64,000 bases of DNA from an uncultured Nocardiaceae bacterium. Its GTDB lineage: Bacteria; Actinomycetota; Actinomycetes; Mycobacteriales; Mycobacteriaceae. Shown here one piece after another: positions 1 through 7,954 of the stretch. Both the position numbers and the translations under genes were made by a program. Under the pieces are notes generated by a model. That model was given only the letters and a program-made list of their open reading frames with translations. It did not search any database and had not been told where the DNA came from. Numbering within the stretch: the stretch's first letter is position 1; every line of letters begins with the position of its first letter. The stretch is taken from assembly GCA_936936565.1 (NCBI GenBank), contig CAKZIX010000121.1, forward strand, positions 1 to 64,000, read 5' to 3'.

Positions 1-1476
1 TCCGTTGCCGCCCACCACGAGGATGCCGTCGCCGCGCTGCACGTCGAGGTCGACGCCGCGGAGCGCTGTTGTCGCCCACGGTGTTCCGGCGAGATAGGTG
101 TGCTCGACGCCGCGTAGCCGCAGCAGCGTTTCCGAACGCACCGGCGGGAATGTGCGCGCCGCCGGTCGCGGCCAGGTGGGCAGGTGGTCCACGGTGCGCC
201 CGCCGGCGAGATGGATCACCCGGTCTGCGGCGGTGGCCTCGCTCTCGTGGTGGGTGACCAGCACGACCGCCATGTCGTGGCGCTCGGGCAGCGAAGCCAG
301 CAGCGCGACCAGCTCGCGGCGCCCGTCCGGATCGACCATCGAGGTCACTTCGTCGGCGATGAGCAGGCGCGGGGAGCGGGCCAGTGCCGCTGCGACCGCG
401 AGCCGCTGTTGTTGCCCGCCGGACAACGAATTGGTTTCTCGGGCGCCGAGCCCGGTCAGCCCGACCTCGGCCAGCAGCGCGTCCACGTCGACGTGCACGT
501 CTTCGGGCAGGCCCCAGACGACGTCGTCGGCGACCAGTACGCCGAGAATCTGCGACTCGGGGCGCTGCAGCACGACCGCGGTGCCGCCGATGCGGCCCAG
601 CCCGGCCGATCCGGGGCGCTGCACCGTGCCTGTGCTGGGCGCACGTCCGGCCAGTATCCGGGTGAGCGTGGATTTTCCGGATCCGTTGTGGCCCACGATG
701 GCGACGAACTCGCCGCTGCGCACGTCGAGGGCGACGTCGGTGAGCGCGTCGTGGTCGCTGCCCGGGTAGCGGTAGCCGACGGCGCGCAGGGCCACCGGCA
801 GGGGCGCGACGGGTGCGGCGTCGTCTTCGCTGTCGAGGTGGTCGACGGCGGCGATCCAGTCGAGTCGGTCGAGCACCGCACCGAGCACGAACCAGCAGAC
901 CAGGGCGCTGACCACGGTGCCGGCGAGTACGCTGCCGCCGATCCAGGCCCACCACCACTGCAGGAAATTGTCGACGAACGCGTCGATCCCGCCCACGATC
1001 GGCTCCAGCACCGCCCGGCCGGCGCCGAGCCGCTGCAGGCCGTCGCCGGCGTTGCGGACGTTGTCGAACAGCAGGTGACGTGTGGTCGAGAAGGCCAGCA
1101 GGGTGCCGACGGCGATGCCGGCCGAGGCCAGGCCGGCGAGGGTGGCCAGCGGTACGACGAGTACGGCGCCGCCGCCGCGCCGCTTGACGATGCCGGTGAT
1201 CCCGCCGAGTACGGCACAGGAGGCAACGGGAACCGCGGCGGTGAGCCCGCCGGCCACGAATGCCACGGCCGCAGTGGCCGCGGCCGCCGTCACCAGCGCG
1301 CGCAGCCGTAAGCGCTGCGCGATGATGCCGTAGGGGACCGCGGCCAGCACGTTGACGGCGGCGGCGAACGGTACGAGGTTCGCCACGATCGACACCGCGA
1401 CAGCGCCGCCGCCGAGCACGGCGCCGGTGGCCAGCTCGATCGGCCGCAGCGGCCCGCGCGTCGGGTCAGGAGTCAC
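1..1476 (-). CDS. ECF-type ABC transporter: membrane domain fused to tandem ATPases (3' end cut off)
   Basis: The GTG start is at 1476 and the frame is still open at base 1, so 492 residues are visible and the end is missing. The N-terminal ~200 residues are hydrophobic, with several membrane segments, like an S-component. A first ATPase follows: Walker A GHNGSGKST near residue 260, Q-loop LQRPESQ, signature LSGGQQQR near 349, Walker B LLIADE and H-loop VTHH. A second ATPase begins at the window edge (LDVQRGDGILVVGGNG, the start of another Walker A). S-A-A fusions of this kind drive uptake of vitamins or metal ions, and M. tuberculosis Rv2326c is a similar protein from memory. The substrate cannot be read. 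It is divergent from a metal exporter across a ~60-bp region carrying a metal-sensor-like operator, so metal uptake is possible (inference). Confidence 0.85.
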   Translation of the reverse strand, partial: MTPDPTRGPLRPIELATGAVLGGGAVAVSIVANLVPFAAAVNVLAAVPYGIIAQRLRLRALVTAAAATAAVAFVAGGLTAAVPVASCAVLGGITGIVKRRGGGAVLVVPLATLAGLASAGIAVGTLLAFSTTRHLLFDNVRNAGDGLQRLGAGRAVLEPIVGGIDAFVDNFLQWWWAWIGGSVLAGTVVSALVCWFVLGAVLDRLDWIAAVDHLDSEDDAAPVAPLPVALRAVGYRYPGSDHDALTDVALDVRSGEFVAIVGHNGSGKSTLTRILAGRAPSTGTVQRPGSAGLGRIGGTAVVLQRPESQILGVLVADDVVWGLPEDVHVDVDALLAEVGLTGLGARETNSLSGGQQQRLAVAAALARSPRLLIADEVTSMVDPDGRRELVALLASLPERHDMAVVLVTHHESEATAADRVIHLAGGRTVDHLPTWPRPAARTFPPVRSETLLRLRGVEHTYLAGTPWATTALRGVDLDVQRGDGILVVGGNG

Positions 1477-1508
1477 CGCTACAGTGTGGCACCGCCGGGC
1501 TTGCATTC

Positions 1509-1524
1509 ATGCGCATGTACGCAT
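1509..1524. promoter_or_regulatory. inverted repeat ATGCG-N6-CGCAT, possible ArsR/SmtB-type operator
   Basis: A 5-bp inverted repeat with a 6-bp spacer lies in the gap between the divergent ABC transporter and CDF genes. The geometry resembles ArsR/SmtB-family metal-sensor sites. An ATG at 1509 lies inside the repeat; this supports the downstream GTG at 1536 as the real start of the exporter. The regulator is not in the window. Confidence 0.35.
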
Positions 1525-1535
1525 ATGTTGGCCGC

Positions 1536-2450
1536 GTGGGACACGATCACAGTCATGCCGGTAGCGCCGTCAGCGCCGGCGGGCGGCACAGCAGCCGGCT
1601 CGCCCTCGCGCTGGCCATCGGCGCAACGTTCATGGTCGTCGAATTCGTCGTTGCCGTCGCCACGTCGTCGCTGGCGATGCTGTCGGATGCCACGCACATG
1701 CTCACCGACGTCGTCGGGCTGGCCATGGCGCTGGGCGCGGTGCAGCTGGCCCGGCGCAGCAAGCCCACCTATACCCGGACCTTCGGGTACTACCGCGCCG
1801 AAGTGCTTGCCGCCCTTGCCAATGCGGTGCTGTTGTTCGCCGTCGCCGGATACGTGCTGTACGAGGCGATTGCGCGGTTCGGCGAGCCGCCTGCGGTGCC
1901 CGGCGTGCCGGTGCTGATCGCGGGCATCGGCGGCCTGGTGGCCAACATCGTCTCGTTCCTGTTGCTGCGCGCGGGCGCCAAAGAAAGCCTCAACGTCCGC
2001 GGTGCCTACCTCGAGGTGCTGGCCGACCTGGTCGGTTCCATCGGCGTGCTCGTTTCCGCCGTGATCACGCTCACCCTGGGCTGGCGTTATGCCGACATCG
2101 TGGTGGGCGTCGCGATCGGGCTGTGGGTGCTGCCGCGCACGTACACGCTGGCCCGCCGGTCGCTGCGCATCCTGTTCCAGCACAGCCCCGAGCAGGTGGA
2201 CGTGAATGCCGTCGCGGTGTCGCTGGCGGCGGTGCCCGGTGTGTGCGACGTGCACGACCTGCACATCTGGACGCTCACCTCGGGCATGGAGGTGGCCTCC
2301 GCGCACCTCACACTCGACGACGGGGGCGACAGCCAACTGGTGCTGCAGGCTGCCCAGCATCTGCTCGCCACCCGATACGACATCGAACACGCCACCTTGC
2401 AGGTGGAAGGCAAGGACTCGGCACGCCGATGCGGCGAGCTGACCTGGTGA
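1536..2450 (+). CDS. cation diffusion facilitator (CDF) metal exporter
   Basis: A 304-residue CDF-family antiporter that would export divalent metals (Zn, Co, Cd type) in exchange for protons across the plasma membrane. It starts with a His-rich GHDHSH segment, then six predicted membrane segments and a cytoplasmic C-terminal domain with the HDLHIWTL motif of the family. Membrane segment 2 has the metal pair HMLTD (H54, D58). Segment 5 reads EVLAD (E160, D164), where zinc members usually have His instead of Glu, so metal selectivity may differ (inference). GTG 1536 is chosen because it gives the family-typical N-terminus. ATG 1509 would add nine residues and lies inside a palindrome. It converges on the monooxygenase gene with a 1-bp gap. 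Confidence 0.9.
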   Translation: MGHDHSHAGSAVSAGGRHSSRLALALAIGATFMVVEFVVAVATSSLAMLSDATHMLTDVVGLAMALGAVQLARRSKPTYTRTFGYYRAEVLAALANAVLLFAVAGYVLYEAIARFGEPPAVPGVPVLIAGIGGLVANIVSFLLLRAGAKESLNVRGAYLEVLADLVGSIGVLVSAVITLTLGWRYADIVVGVAIGLWVLPRTYTLARRSLRILFQHSPEQVDVNAVAVSLAAVPGVCDVHDLHIWTLTSGMEVASAHLTLDDGGDSQLVLQAAQHLLATRYDIEHATLQVEGKDSARRCGELTW

Positions 2451-2451
2451 A

Positions 2452-3909
2452 TCAGACCCGCTCGTAGTCGGCCAGGTCGGCCGTGCGGGTGCGCCACCGG
2501 TAGGCCGACATGGTGCCGGGCCAGTTGTTGGTGATCCGGCCGGCCGCGTTGCGGTACCAGCTCGTGCAGAAGCCCCACGGCGTGCGGTCCATGCGAGCCT
2601 GCACGCCCTCGTCCCAGGCGGCGGTGACGTCGGGACGCACCGAGAACGCCGTGCCGGGGTGGTCGGCGACGGCCTGCACCATCTGCCGGATGTAGCGCGC
2701 CTGCGACTCGAGCATGTAGATGATGGAGCCGGCCGCCAGGTTCGTGTTCGGCCCGTACATCAGATACAGGTTCGGAAACTCCGGGACCGCGATGCCGAGG
2801 TGCGCGTACGCGCCATCGGTCCAGACGTCGTGCAGTTTGTGCCCGCCGAGTCCGAAAAAGCTCATGGGCCACAGGAATTCGGTACCCATGAAGCCGGTGC
2901 CGTAGATGATGACGTCCGCCTCGTGCAGCACGCCGTCGGCGGTGCGGACCCCGGTCTCGGTGACGGCTTCGATCGCGGCCGTCTCGACGTGCACGTTCGG
3001 TTTCGTGAGCGCGGGGAAGTAGTTGTTGGACAGCAGCGCGCGCTTGCACCCGGCCGGATAGTCAGGGGTCAGCTTGGCGCGCAGCTCGGGGTCGGCGACC
3101 TGGCGGCGGCGGTGGAAGTCGGCCAGCCCGGTGATCACCCCGCGCAGCGGGGGCACGTCGGCGATGCCGAGCCCGATCGTCTCGAACAGCGCAAAGATCG
3201 CGAACCGCTCGGCCAGCCGCACCGGCGGCACATGCTTGAACAGCGCGTGGTGCACCCGGGTATAGGTCACATCCGGTTTCGGAACCACCCAGGCAGCGGT
3301 GCGCTGGAACAGCGTCAACTGCGCGACCTGCGGCTGAATCTCGGGCAGGTACTGAATCGCGCTCGCCCCGGTGCCGATCGCGGCGACCCGCTTGCCGCGC
3401 AGATCGATGTCGTGGTTCCACTGGGCGGAATGGAAGGCCGCGCCCTGGAAGTCGTCGAGGCCCCGGATGTTGGGCAGCGCCGGGCGGGACAGCTGGCCGA
3501 CGGCGCTGACGACGACGTCGGCGGTGTGCGTGGTGCCCGCGGCGGTACGCACCGACCAGGTGCGCGAGCCCGCGTCGAACTCGGCCTCGGTGACCTCGGT
3601 GCCGAACTGGATCCGCTCGACCAGCCCGTGCTTGGCAGCCACCTGCTCCATGTAGGCGCGGATGTCGGCGTGACCCGAAAAGCGTTTGGGCCAATCGCTT
3701 TTGGGCTCGTAGGACCACGAGTACAGCGGGGACGGGATGTCGCAGCCGGCGCCGGGGTAGGTGTTCTCGCGCCACGTGCCGCCGAGGCTGTGCGCGCGCT
3801 CGAGAATGGTGAAGTTGTCCAGTCCGGCGCGCTGCAGCTCCATCGCCATCCCGAGGCCGCCGAATCCGGCACCGATGATGAGCACGCGTGGAAGCGTCGT
3901 TGTTGCCAC
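2452..3909 (-). CDS. flavin-containing / Baeyer-Villiger-type monooxygenase
   Basis: A 485-residue soluble flavoprotein. The first Rossmann motif GAGFGG (residues 13-18) binds FAD. The Baeyer-Villiger fingerprint FxGxxxHxxxW is present as FQGAAFHSAQW (154-164), and a second Rossmann motif GTGASA near 179 binds NADPH. Family members insert oxygen into ketones to give esters or lactones, or oxygenate sulfur, as EthA does. The substrate is not predictable. It is divergent from an AraC-type regulator 90 bp away. Ketone monooxygenases such as cyclohexanone monooxygenase are known to sit next to AraC-type activators, so this pair is probably regulator and target (inference). Confidence 0.88.
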   Translation of the reverse strand: MATTTLPRVLIIGAGFGGLGMAMELQRAGLDNFTILERAHSLGGTWRENTYPGAGCDIPSPLYSWSYEPKSDWPKRFSGHADIRAYMEQVAAKHGLVERIQFGTEVTEAEFDAGSRTWSVRTAAGTTHTADVVVSAVGQLSRPALPNIRGLDDFQGAAFHSAQWNHDIDLRGKRVAAIGTGASAIQYLPEIQPQVAQLTLFQRTAAWVVPKPDVTYTRVHHALFKHVPPVRLAERFAIFALFETIGLGIADVPPLRGVITGLADFHRRRQVADPELRAKLTPDYPAGCKRALLSNNYFPALTKPNVHVETAAIEAVTETGVRTADGVLHEADVIIYGTGFMGTEFLWPMSFFGLGGHKLHDVWTDGAYAHLGIAVPEFPNLYLMYGPNTNLAAGSIIYMLESQARYIRQMVQAVADHPGTAFSVRPDVTAAWDEGVQARMDRTPWGFCTSWYRNAAGRITNNWPGTMSAYRWRTRTADLADYERV

Positions 3910-3964
3910 GAGTCCAGCCTAAGGGCCGAAAGATCGTCTGCCGAAGAGAATCTCGGTCAACGAA

Positions 3965-3993
3965 TCGACATTTTCGGCCAGGTTCGCCATACT
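3965..3993 (+). promoter_or_regulatory. putative promoter of the AraC regulator, TCGACA-17-CATACT
   Basis: A -35-like TCGACA (3965-3970) and a -10-like CATACT (3988-3993) are separated by 17 bp. The expected transcript start falls on or next to the ATG at 4000, so the message may be leaderless. Confidence 0.4.
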
Positions 3994-3999
3994 GCAAAG

Positions 4000-5049
4000 A
4001 TGCTCGAAACGGGCATTCGCGACTGGGACTTCCCGCGCAGCATTTCCAGTGTTGCGCTGATCGCGCGGTTCGGTGCCGAGCGCGGCATCGCGCGCGAGAC
4101 GCTGCTGGCCGGATCCGGCCTGCATTCCCTCGACGATCCGGATCAGCAGATCGAGGCCGGCGCCGAACTGGAGGTGCTGCGCAACCTGCACCGGCACGCC
4201 ACCGGCATCTCGGGGCTGGATCTGGGGATGCGCTACCACGTCACCACGTTCGGGGTGTTCGGGTTCGCGTGCATTTCCAGTCCCACGCTGCTCGACGCGA
4301 TCACCCTCGCCCTGCGCTATCTCGAGCTGAGCTTCACGTTCTGCATTCCGGAGGTCGAAATCGCCGACGGGCGCTTCCATGCGCGCATTCGCGACGACAT
4401 CGTGCCCGAGGACATTCGCAGCTTCGTCGTCGAGCGCGACCTCGCCGCGATGGCCACGGTGCTGTCGGACCTGCTCGGGACCCTGGTGCCGGTCCGGTCG
4501 GTGCACCTGCGCTACCCGGAGCCGATGTGGTCGGCGCGCTACGACGAGGCGTTCGGCGTGCGCCCGTTCTTCGACGCCGACGGCACCGACATCGAGTTGG
4601 ACCCCGCGGTCCTGGAACACCCGCTGCCACAAGCGAATCGGGAAACATTGGAGCTGTGCGTCGCACAGTGCCGGGCGCTGGTCAACCGGCGCCGGCAGCG
4701 CACCGGTATCGCGCACGACGTGCGCGAGCAGCTGGTCGGCCTCGGTGGTGTACCCGCCGGAATCGACCAGGTGGCAACGGCTTTGAACATCAGCGCGCGC
4801 ACGCTGCGGCGCCGGCTGGAGGAGGAGGGCACCAGCTACCGGGCCCTGCTCGACGAGGTCCGCGAGGCATTGGCCACCGAAATGCTTACCCACACACCGC
4901 TTTCGGTATCCGACGTGGCGGTGCGGCTGGGTTACTCCGAGGCATCCACCTTCATCCACGCCTTCAAGCGCTGGAAAGGCATGACCCCGGCGGCGTTTGC
5001 CCGCGCGCGTCGCGTCAGGACCGCGTTATCGGGCGGAAAAGTGTTGTGA
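4000..5049 (+). CDS. AraC-family transcriptional regulator (arabinose-binding-like N-domain)
   Basis: A 349-residue protein. The N-terminal ~200 residues match the arabinose-binding-like ligand domain common in actinobacterial AraC regulators, including the LxxLHxHATG region. The C-terminal ~90 residues contain two helix-turn-helix units (VATALNISARTLRRRLEEEG, then VSDVAVRLGYSEASTFIHAF). ATG 4000 is chosen because it starts the conserved domain and lies just behind a promoter-like sequence. It probably activates the divergent monooxygenase (inference). Its last 35 bp overlap the end of the convergent phosphodiesterase gene. Confidence 0.88.
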   Translation: MLETGIRDWDFPRSISSVALIARFGAERGIARETLLAGSGLHSLDDPDQQIEAGAELEVLRNLHRHATGISGLDLGMRYHVTTFGVFGFACISSPTLLDAITLALRYLELSFTFCIPEVEIADGRFHARIRDDIVPEDIRSFVVERDLAAMATVLSDLLGTLVPVRSVHLRYPEPMWSARYDEAFGVRPFFDADGTDIELDPAVLEHPLPQANRETLELCVAQCRALVNRRRQRTGIAHDVREQLVGLGGVPAGIDQVATALNISARTLRRRLEEEGTSYRALLDEVREALATEMLTHTPLSVSDVAVRLGYSEASTFIHAFKRWKGMTPAAFARARRVRTALSGGKVL

Positions 5050-5755
5050 ATCGGCCGGTTTCGTCGAGCATGTGGAATGCGATGGCGGGCGGCGTCGAAT
5101 AGTGGACGATCGGGGCATCGGCCTCGAACTCGTTGCCCAGCACCGAGGAGATGCTGGGCGCAACGATCAGTGGACGGCCCGCGAAGGTGGTCACCGCCGA
5201 CATGTGTGCGTGCCCGGTGAGCACCGCCACCACGTTCGGCGCCGCGTCGAGCACCGCCGCGAGTTCGTGGGGCCGGGCCAAGCCCATGGTGTCGGTGATC
5301 GGGTTGAAGACGGGGACCGGCGGATGGTGGAACGCCACCACGACCGGTCCGGGTGCGCCGGCGAGCACGCCGCGCAGCCAGTCCAGCGTGGTCGCAGTGA
5401 GTTCACCGCCGGGTTCGCCGGGGATCGTGGAGTCGCACATCGCGACGGTCAGTTCGCCAAGCTGGTAGGCGTAGTTCAGCGGAGCCGTCGTGTCCAGGTT
5501 CAGCAAGCTCTCGGCGAAGGCCTGCCGATCGTCGTGGTTTCCGGGGCACCACAGGATCGGCACGTCGGAAACGATTGTGGCGCGGGCTGATTCGTACTCG
5601 GCGGGGGAACCGTGATCGGCGACGTCGCCGGTGACCAGAATCGCATCGGGTGGGGTGGCCATCGCGGCGAGGAATGTCATCGCGTCCGCGACGCGCGCGG
5701 TGTTGCGAGGTGAGCCGTCGAAATGGGTGTCGCTGAGCTGAGCCAGGACGAACAT
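5015..5755 (-). CDS. calcineurin-like metallophosphodiesterase (CpdA/Rv0805-like)
   Basis: A 246-residue cytosolic metallophosphoesterase. The binuclear metal site motifs appear in order: DTHF, GDVADHG, GNHD, HHPP and GHAH. This set fits class III cyclic-nucleotide phosphodiesterases such as Rv0805/CpdA, which hydrolyse cAMP and other phosphodiesters, although the true substrate of such enzymes is often uncertain. ATG 5755 puts the conserved FVLAQLSDTHF at the N-terminus. An ATG at 5770 would add five residues. The promoter region is shared with the divergent ArsR operon. Confidence 0.85.
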   Translation of the reverse strand: MFVLAQLSDTHFDGSPRNTARVADAMTFLAAMATPPDAILVTGDVADHGSPAEYESARATIVSDVPILWCPGNHDDRQAFAESLLNLDTTAPLNYAYQLGELTVAMCDSTIPGEPGGELTATTLDWLRGVLAGAPGPVVVAFHHPPVPVFNPITDTMGLARPHELAAVLDAAPNVVAVLTGHAHMSAVTTFAGRPLIVAPSISSVLGNEFEADAPIVHYSTPPAIAFHMLDETGRFTTLFRPITRS

Positions 5756-5803
5756 GCTCGCGCCTTCCACACGGTGGATGTCGACTCCAGGCTAGCGAAG
5801 GGC

Positions 5804-5846
5804 TTGACACGACCCGGGGCGGCTGTACATTTAACCTGTCAGTTAA
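5804..5846 (+). promoter_or_regulatory. promoter TTGACA-16-TACATT overlapping ArsR-type operator TTAAC-N6-GTTAA
   Basis: A perfect -35 box TTGACA (5804-5809) and -10 box TACATT (5826-5831) are 16 bp apart. An inverted repeat TTAAC-CTGTCA-GTTAA (5831-5846) begins at the -10 box, where a bound repressor would block polymerase. The arrangement suggests autorepression by the ArsR protein encoded 19 bp downstream. Confidence 0.65.
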
Positions 5847-5864
5847 TTAACCGGATGGCTAAAC

Positions 5865-6194
5865 ATGGTGGATGACCTCTCCGTAACGTTCGCGGCGCTC
5901 GCGGACCCGACGCGCCGGGCGATCCTCGCCCGGCTCGCCGAAGGCGAAGCGACGGTGGGCGAACTCGCGGCACCGTTCGACATGAGCCTGCCCGCGGTCT
6001 CGAAGCATTTGAAAGTGCTCGAGCGCGCCGGGCTCGTGACCCGCGGCCGCGAAGCGCAATGGCGGCCCTGTCGGCTGGCTCCCGCCCCGCTGGGCGCGGC
6101 GGCCGGCTGGCTGGACCGCTACCGCGAGTGCTGGGAGTCCAGCTTCGACCGACTCGACGAGCACATCCGGCGACTTCAGGAAGGACGATCATGA
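5865..6194 (+). CDS. ArsR-family repressor
   Basis: A 109-residue winged-helix protein. The core ADPTRRAILARLAEGEATV and the recognition region MSLPAVSKHLKVLERAGLV are classical for the ArsR subgroup encoded next to SRPBCC/AHSA1 genes. No metal-binding Cys pair is visible, so it probably senses something other than a metal, or acts through protein contacts. It heads a three-gene operon: its stop overlaps the next start as ATGA. An inverted repeat upstream suggests autorepression. Confidence 0.9.
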   Translation: MVDDLSVTFAALADPTRRAILARLAEGEATVGELAAPFDMSLPAVSKHLKVLERAGLVTRGREAQWRPCRLAPAPLGAAAGWLDRYRECWESSFDRLDEHIRRLQEGRS

Positions 6195-6679
6195 CCGAAC
6201 TCGCGCAAGGCGATCCGCAACTGCTCGAGCACCCCGTCGCGCAGAAACTGCTCGCGTCGGCCATCCCCGCGCGGCTGGCGTTCACCGCCGCCGACGGCAC
6301 GCCGCGCGTGCTGCCGATCAACTTCTGGTGGGACGGCACCGAGGTGGTCATGTCCGGGTTCGCGCCGTCGAGCAAGTCCAAGGCGCTGCGCGCGCGGCCC
6401 GACGTCGCGGTCACCATCGACACCAACGACGCCCCGCCCGAGGTGCTGCTGTTGCGCGGGCAGGTCAGCGTCGAGACGCACGAGGGACTGCTGCCGGAGT
6501 ATGCCGCCGCTATGCGCAAGGCCGGCACCAACGACGAGGTCGAGGGCTACCTGTCGATGCTGAAGGACAAGCAGCCCGCCATGGAGCGCATCGCGTTGCG
6601 GCCCACGTGGGTCGGCGTGCTCGATTTCCAGACCCGGTTCCCCGGCGCCTCGCCGGCCGTGGTGCGGGGCGAGGCGTGA
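6191..6679 (+). CDS. pyridoxamine-5'-phosphate-oxidase-like flavin/F420-binding protein
   Basis: A 162-residue protein with the split-barrel pattern of the PPOX family: PARLAFTAADGTPRVLPINFWW, then the strand and loop around VAVTIDTNDAPPEVLLLRGQV. Family members bind FMN, F420 or haem and carry out small-molecule redox reactions; the substrate is unknown here. A good ribosome site (AGGAAGGA) precedes ATG 6191. It overlaps the ArsR stop and the SRPBCC start, so the three proteins are translationally coupled. Confidence 0.85.
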   Translation: MTELAQGDPQLLEHPVAQKLLASAIPARLAFTAADGTPRVLPINFWWDGTEVVMSGFAPSSKSKALRARPDVAVTIDTNDAPPEVLLLRGQVSVETHEGLLPEYAAAMRKAGTNDEVEGYLSMLKDKQPAMERIALRPTWVGVLDFQTRFPGASPAVVRGEA

Positions 6680-7101
6680 GCGGCGAATTCACCATCGTCC
6701 GCGAGTTCGACGCCCCGCGTGCCCTCGTCTTCGCGGCGTGGACCGACCCGGCCCAGCTCGGTGTCTGGTGGGGGCCGAAAGGCTTCACCGCACGCCAGGT
6801 GGTGCGCGACGGCAACCGGCTGCGCGGGCAGATGGTCGCCGACGACGACGGCACGGCCTACCCGATCGTCGTGAACTATCGCACCGTCGTCGAGCCGGAA
6901 CTGCTCGAATTCGCCTGGGGCGACCCGACCGACCCGGACAGTCTGTCCGACATCACCGTCCGCTTCACCGAATCCGGCGGCACCACCACCATGACCTTCC
7001 ACCTGCGCGCACCCGGGGCGTTCAGTCCCGACGACGGCGCCTACGGGGGCTGGAACTCGGCGTTCGACCGGCTCGCGGCGCTCACCGGCATTTCGCGATG
7101 A
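6676..7101 (+). CDS. SRPBCC (AHSA1-type) domain protein
   Basis: A 141-residue START-like domain protein starting at GTG 6676, overlapping the previous stop as GTGA. It opens with the family pattern FTIVREFDAPRALVFAAWTDPAQLGVWWGPKGF and ends with NSAFDRLAALTG. These proteins bind hydrophobic ligands; many ArsR-linked ones have no assigned reaction. A second ArsR-SRPBCC module occurs at 26.2-27.4 kb. The last 20 bp overlap the convergent LLM gene. Confidence 0.87.
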   Translation: MSGEFTIVREFDAPRALVFAAWTDPAQLGVWWGPKGFTARQVVRDGNRLRGQMVADDDGTAYPIVVNYRTVVEPELLEFAWGDPTDPDSLSDITVRFTESGGTTTMTFHLRAPGAFSPDDGAYGGWNSAFDRLAALTGISR

Positions 7102-7954
7102 CGCGCTCGGCGAACCGGTTCAGGTGGTCGATCTTGGTCTGCAGCGGCTCGGTGTCGGCCGCGACGGTGTAGGGAATCCGGAATCCGACGATCACGTCGG
7201 TGACGCCCTTGTCGGCGAGGCGCTGCACGCCGTCGGGGGTGTAGGCGTCGGCGGAGATGACGTGCACCTCGAAATCCTCGCGGGTGCCGTACTCGGCGCG
7301 CAGCGCCGCCAGGGTGGTGAGCAGATGGTCCAGTTCGGCGGGGTCGCTGCCGGCGTGCATCCAGCCGTCGCCGCGGCGGGCCGCGCGGCGCAGCGCGGCA
7401 TCGCTGTGGCCGCCGATCAGGATCGGCAGCGGCTGCGCGGGCACCGGATTGATCTTGATGGCGGGCAGGTCGTAGCACTCGCCGTGGAATTCGAAGTAAT
7501 CACCGCTGCACAGACCGCGCACGATGTCGATGCACTCGTCCATGCGCTTGCCGCGGCGCGCGAAGTCCACGCCCATGATCTCGAAGTCCTCCGGCCACGG
7601 GCTGATTCCGACGCCCAGGGCGAGCCGATTGCCGAACAGCGCCGCGATGGACGCGGCCTGCTTGGCCACCAGCACCGGCGGCCGGATCGGCAACTTCAGA
7701 ACGAACGGCGTGAACCGCAGCGTCGTGGTCGCCGCCGCCATCGCCGTGGTGAGCACGAACGTCTCGACGAACGGCTTGTTCGCCAAGAACTCGCGGCTGC
7801 CGTCGGGCGTGTACGGGTAGGTCGAGTCCGACTCGCGCGGATAGGCGACGCTGTCGGCAACCACCATGCTCGTGTAGCCCGCCGCCTCGGCAGCCCGCGC
7901 CAGCGGGACGTAGAACGACGGGTCCGTCATCGATTCGGCATAGGTGAATCGCAC
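7082..7954 (-). CDS. LLM-class (luciferase-like, probably F420-dependent) oxidoreductase
   Basis: A 290-residue TIM-barrel flavin/F420 oxidoreductase. Typical stretches are LARAAEAAGYTSMVVADS near the N-terminus, LALGVGISPWPEDFEIMGVDF in the middle and PLPILIGGHSDAALRRAARRGDGW towards the end. GTG 7954 is chosen over a longer form because AAGGGA lies seven bases upstream. The substrate is unknown. A KstR-like palindrome lies ~75 bp upstream; F420-type oxidoreductases occur in the sterol regulon of mycobacteria, so a role in steroid or lipid breakdown is possible (inference). Confidence 0.85.
   Translation of the reverse strand: MRFTYAESMTDPSFYVPLARAAEAAGYTSMVVADSVAYPRESDSTYPYTPDGSREFLANKPFVETFVLTTAMAAATTTLRFTPFVLKLPIRPPVLVAKQAASIAALFGNRLALGVGISPWPEDFEIMGVDFARRGKRMDECIDIVRGLCSGDYFEFHGECYDLPAIKINPVPAQPLPILIGGHSDAALRRAARRGDGWMHAGSDPAELDHLLTTLAALRAEYGTREDFEVHVISADAYTPDGVQRLADKGVTDVIVGFRIPYTVAADTEPLQTKIDHLNRFAERVIAKCR

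Noticed and set aside
184..1311. Long plus-strand open frame over the ABC transporter
   Set aside because: It is antisense to a clear ABC ATPase; in high-GC DNA long frames opposite real genes are expected. It shows no domain of its own.
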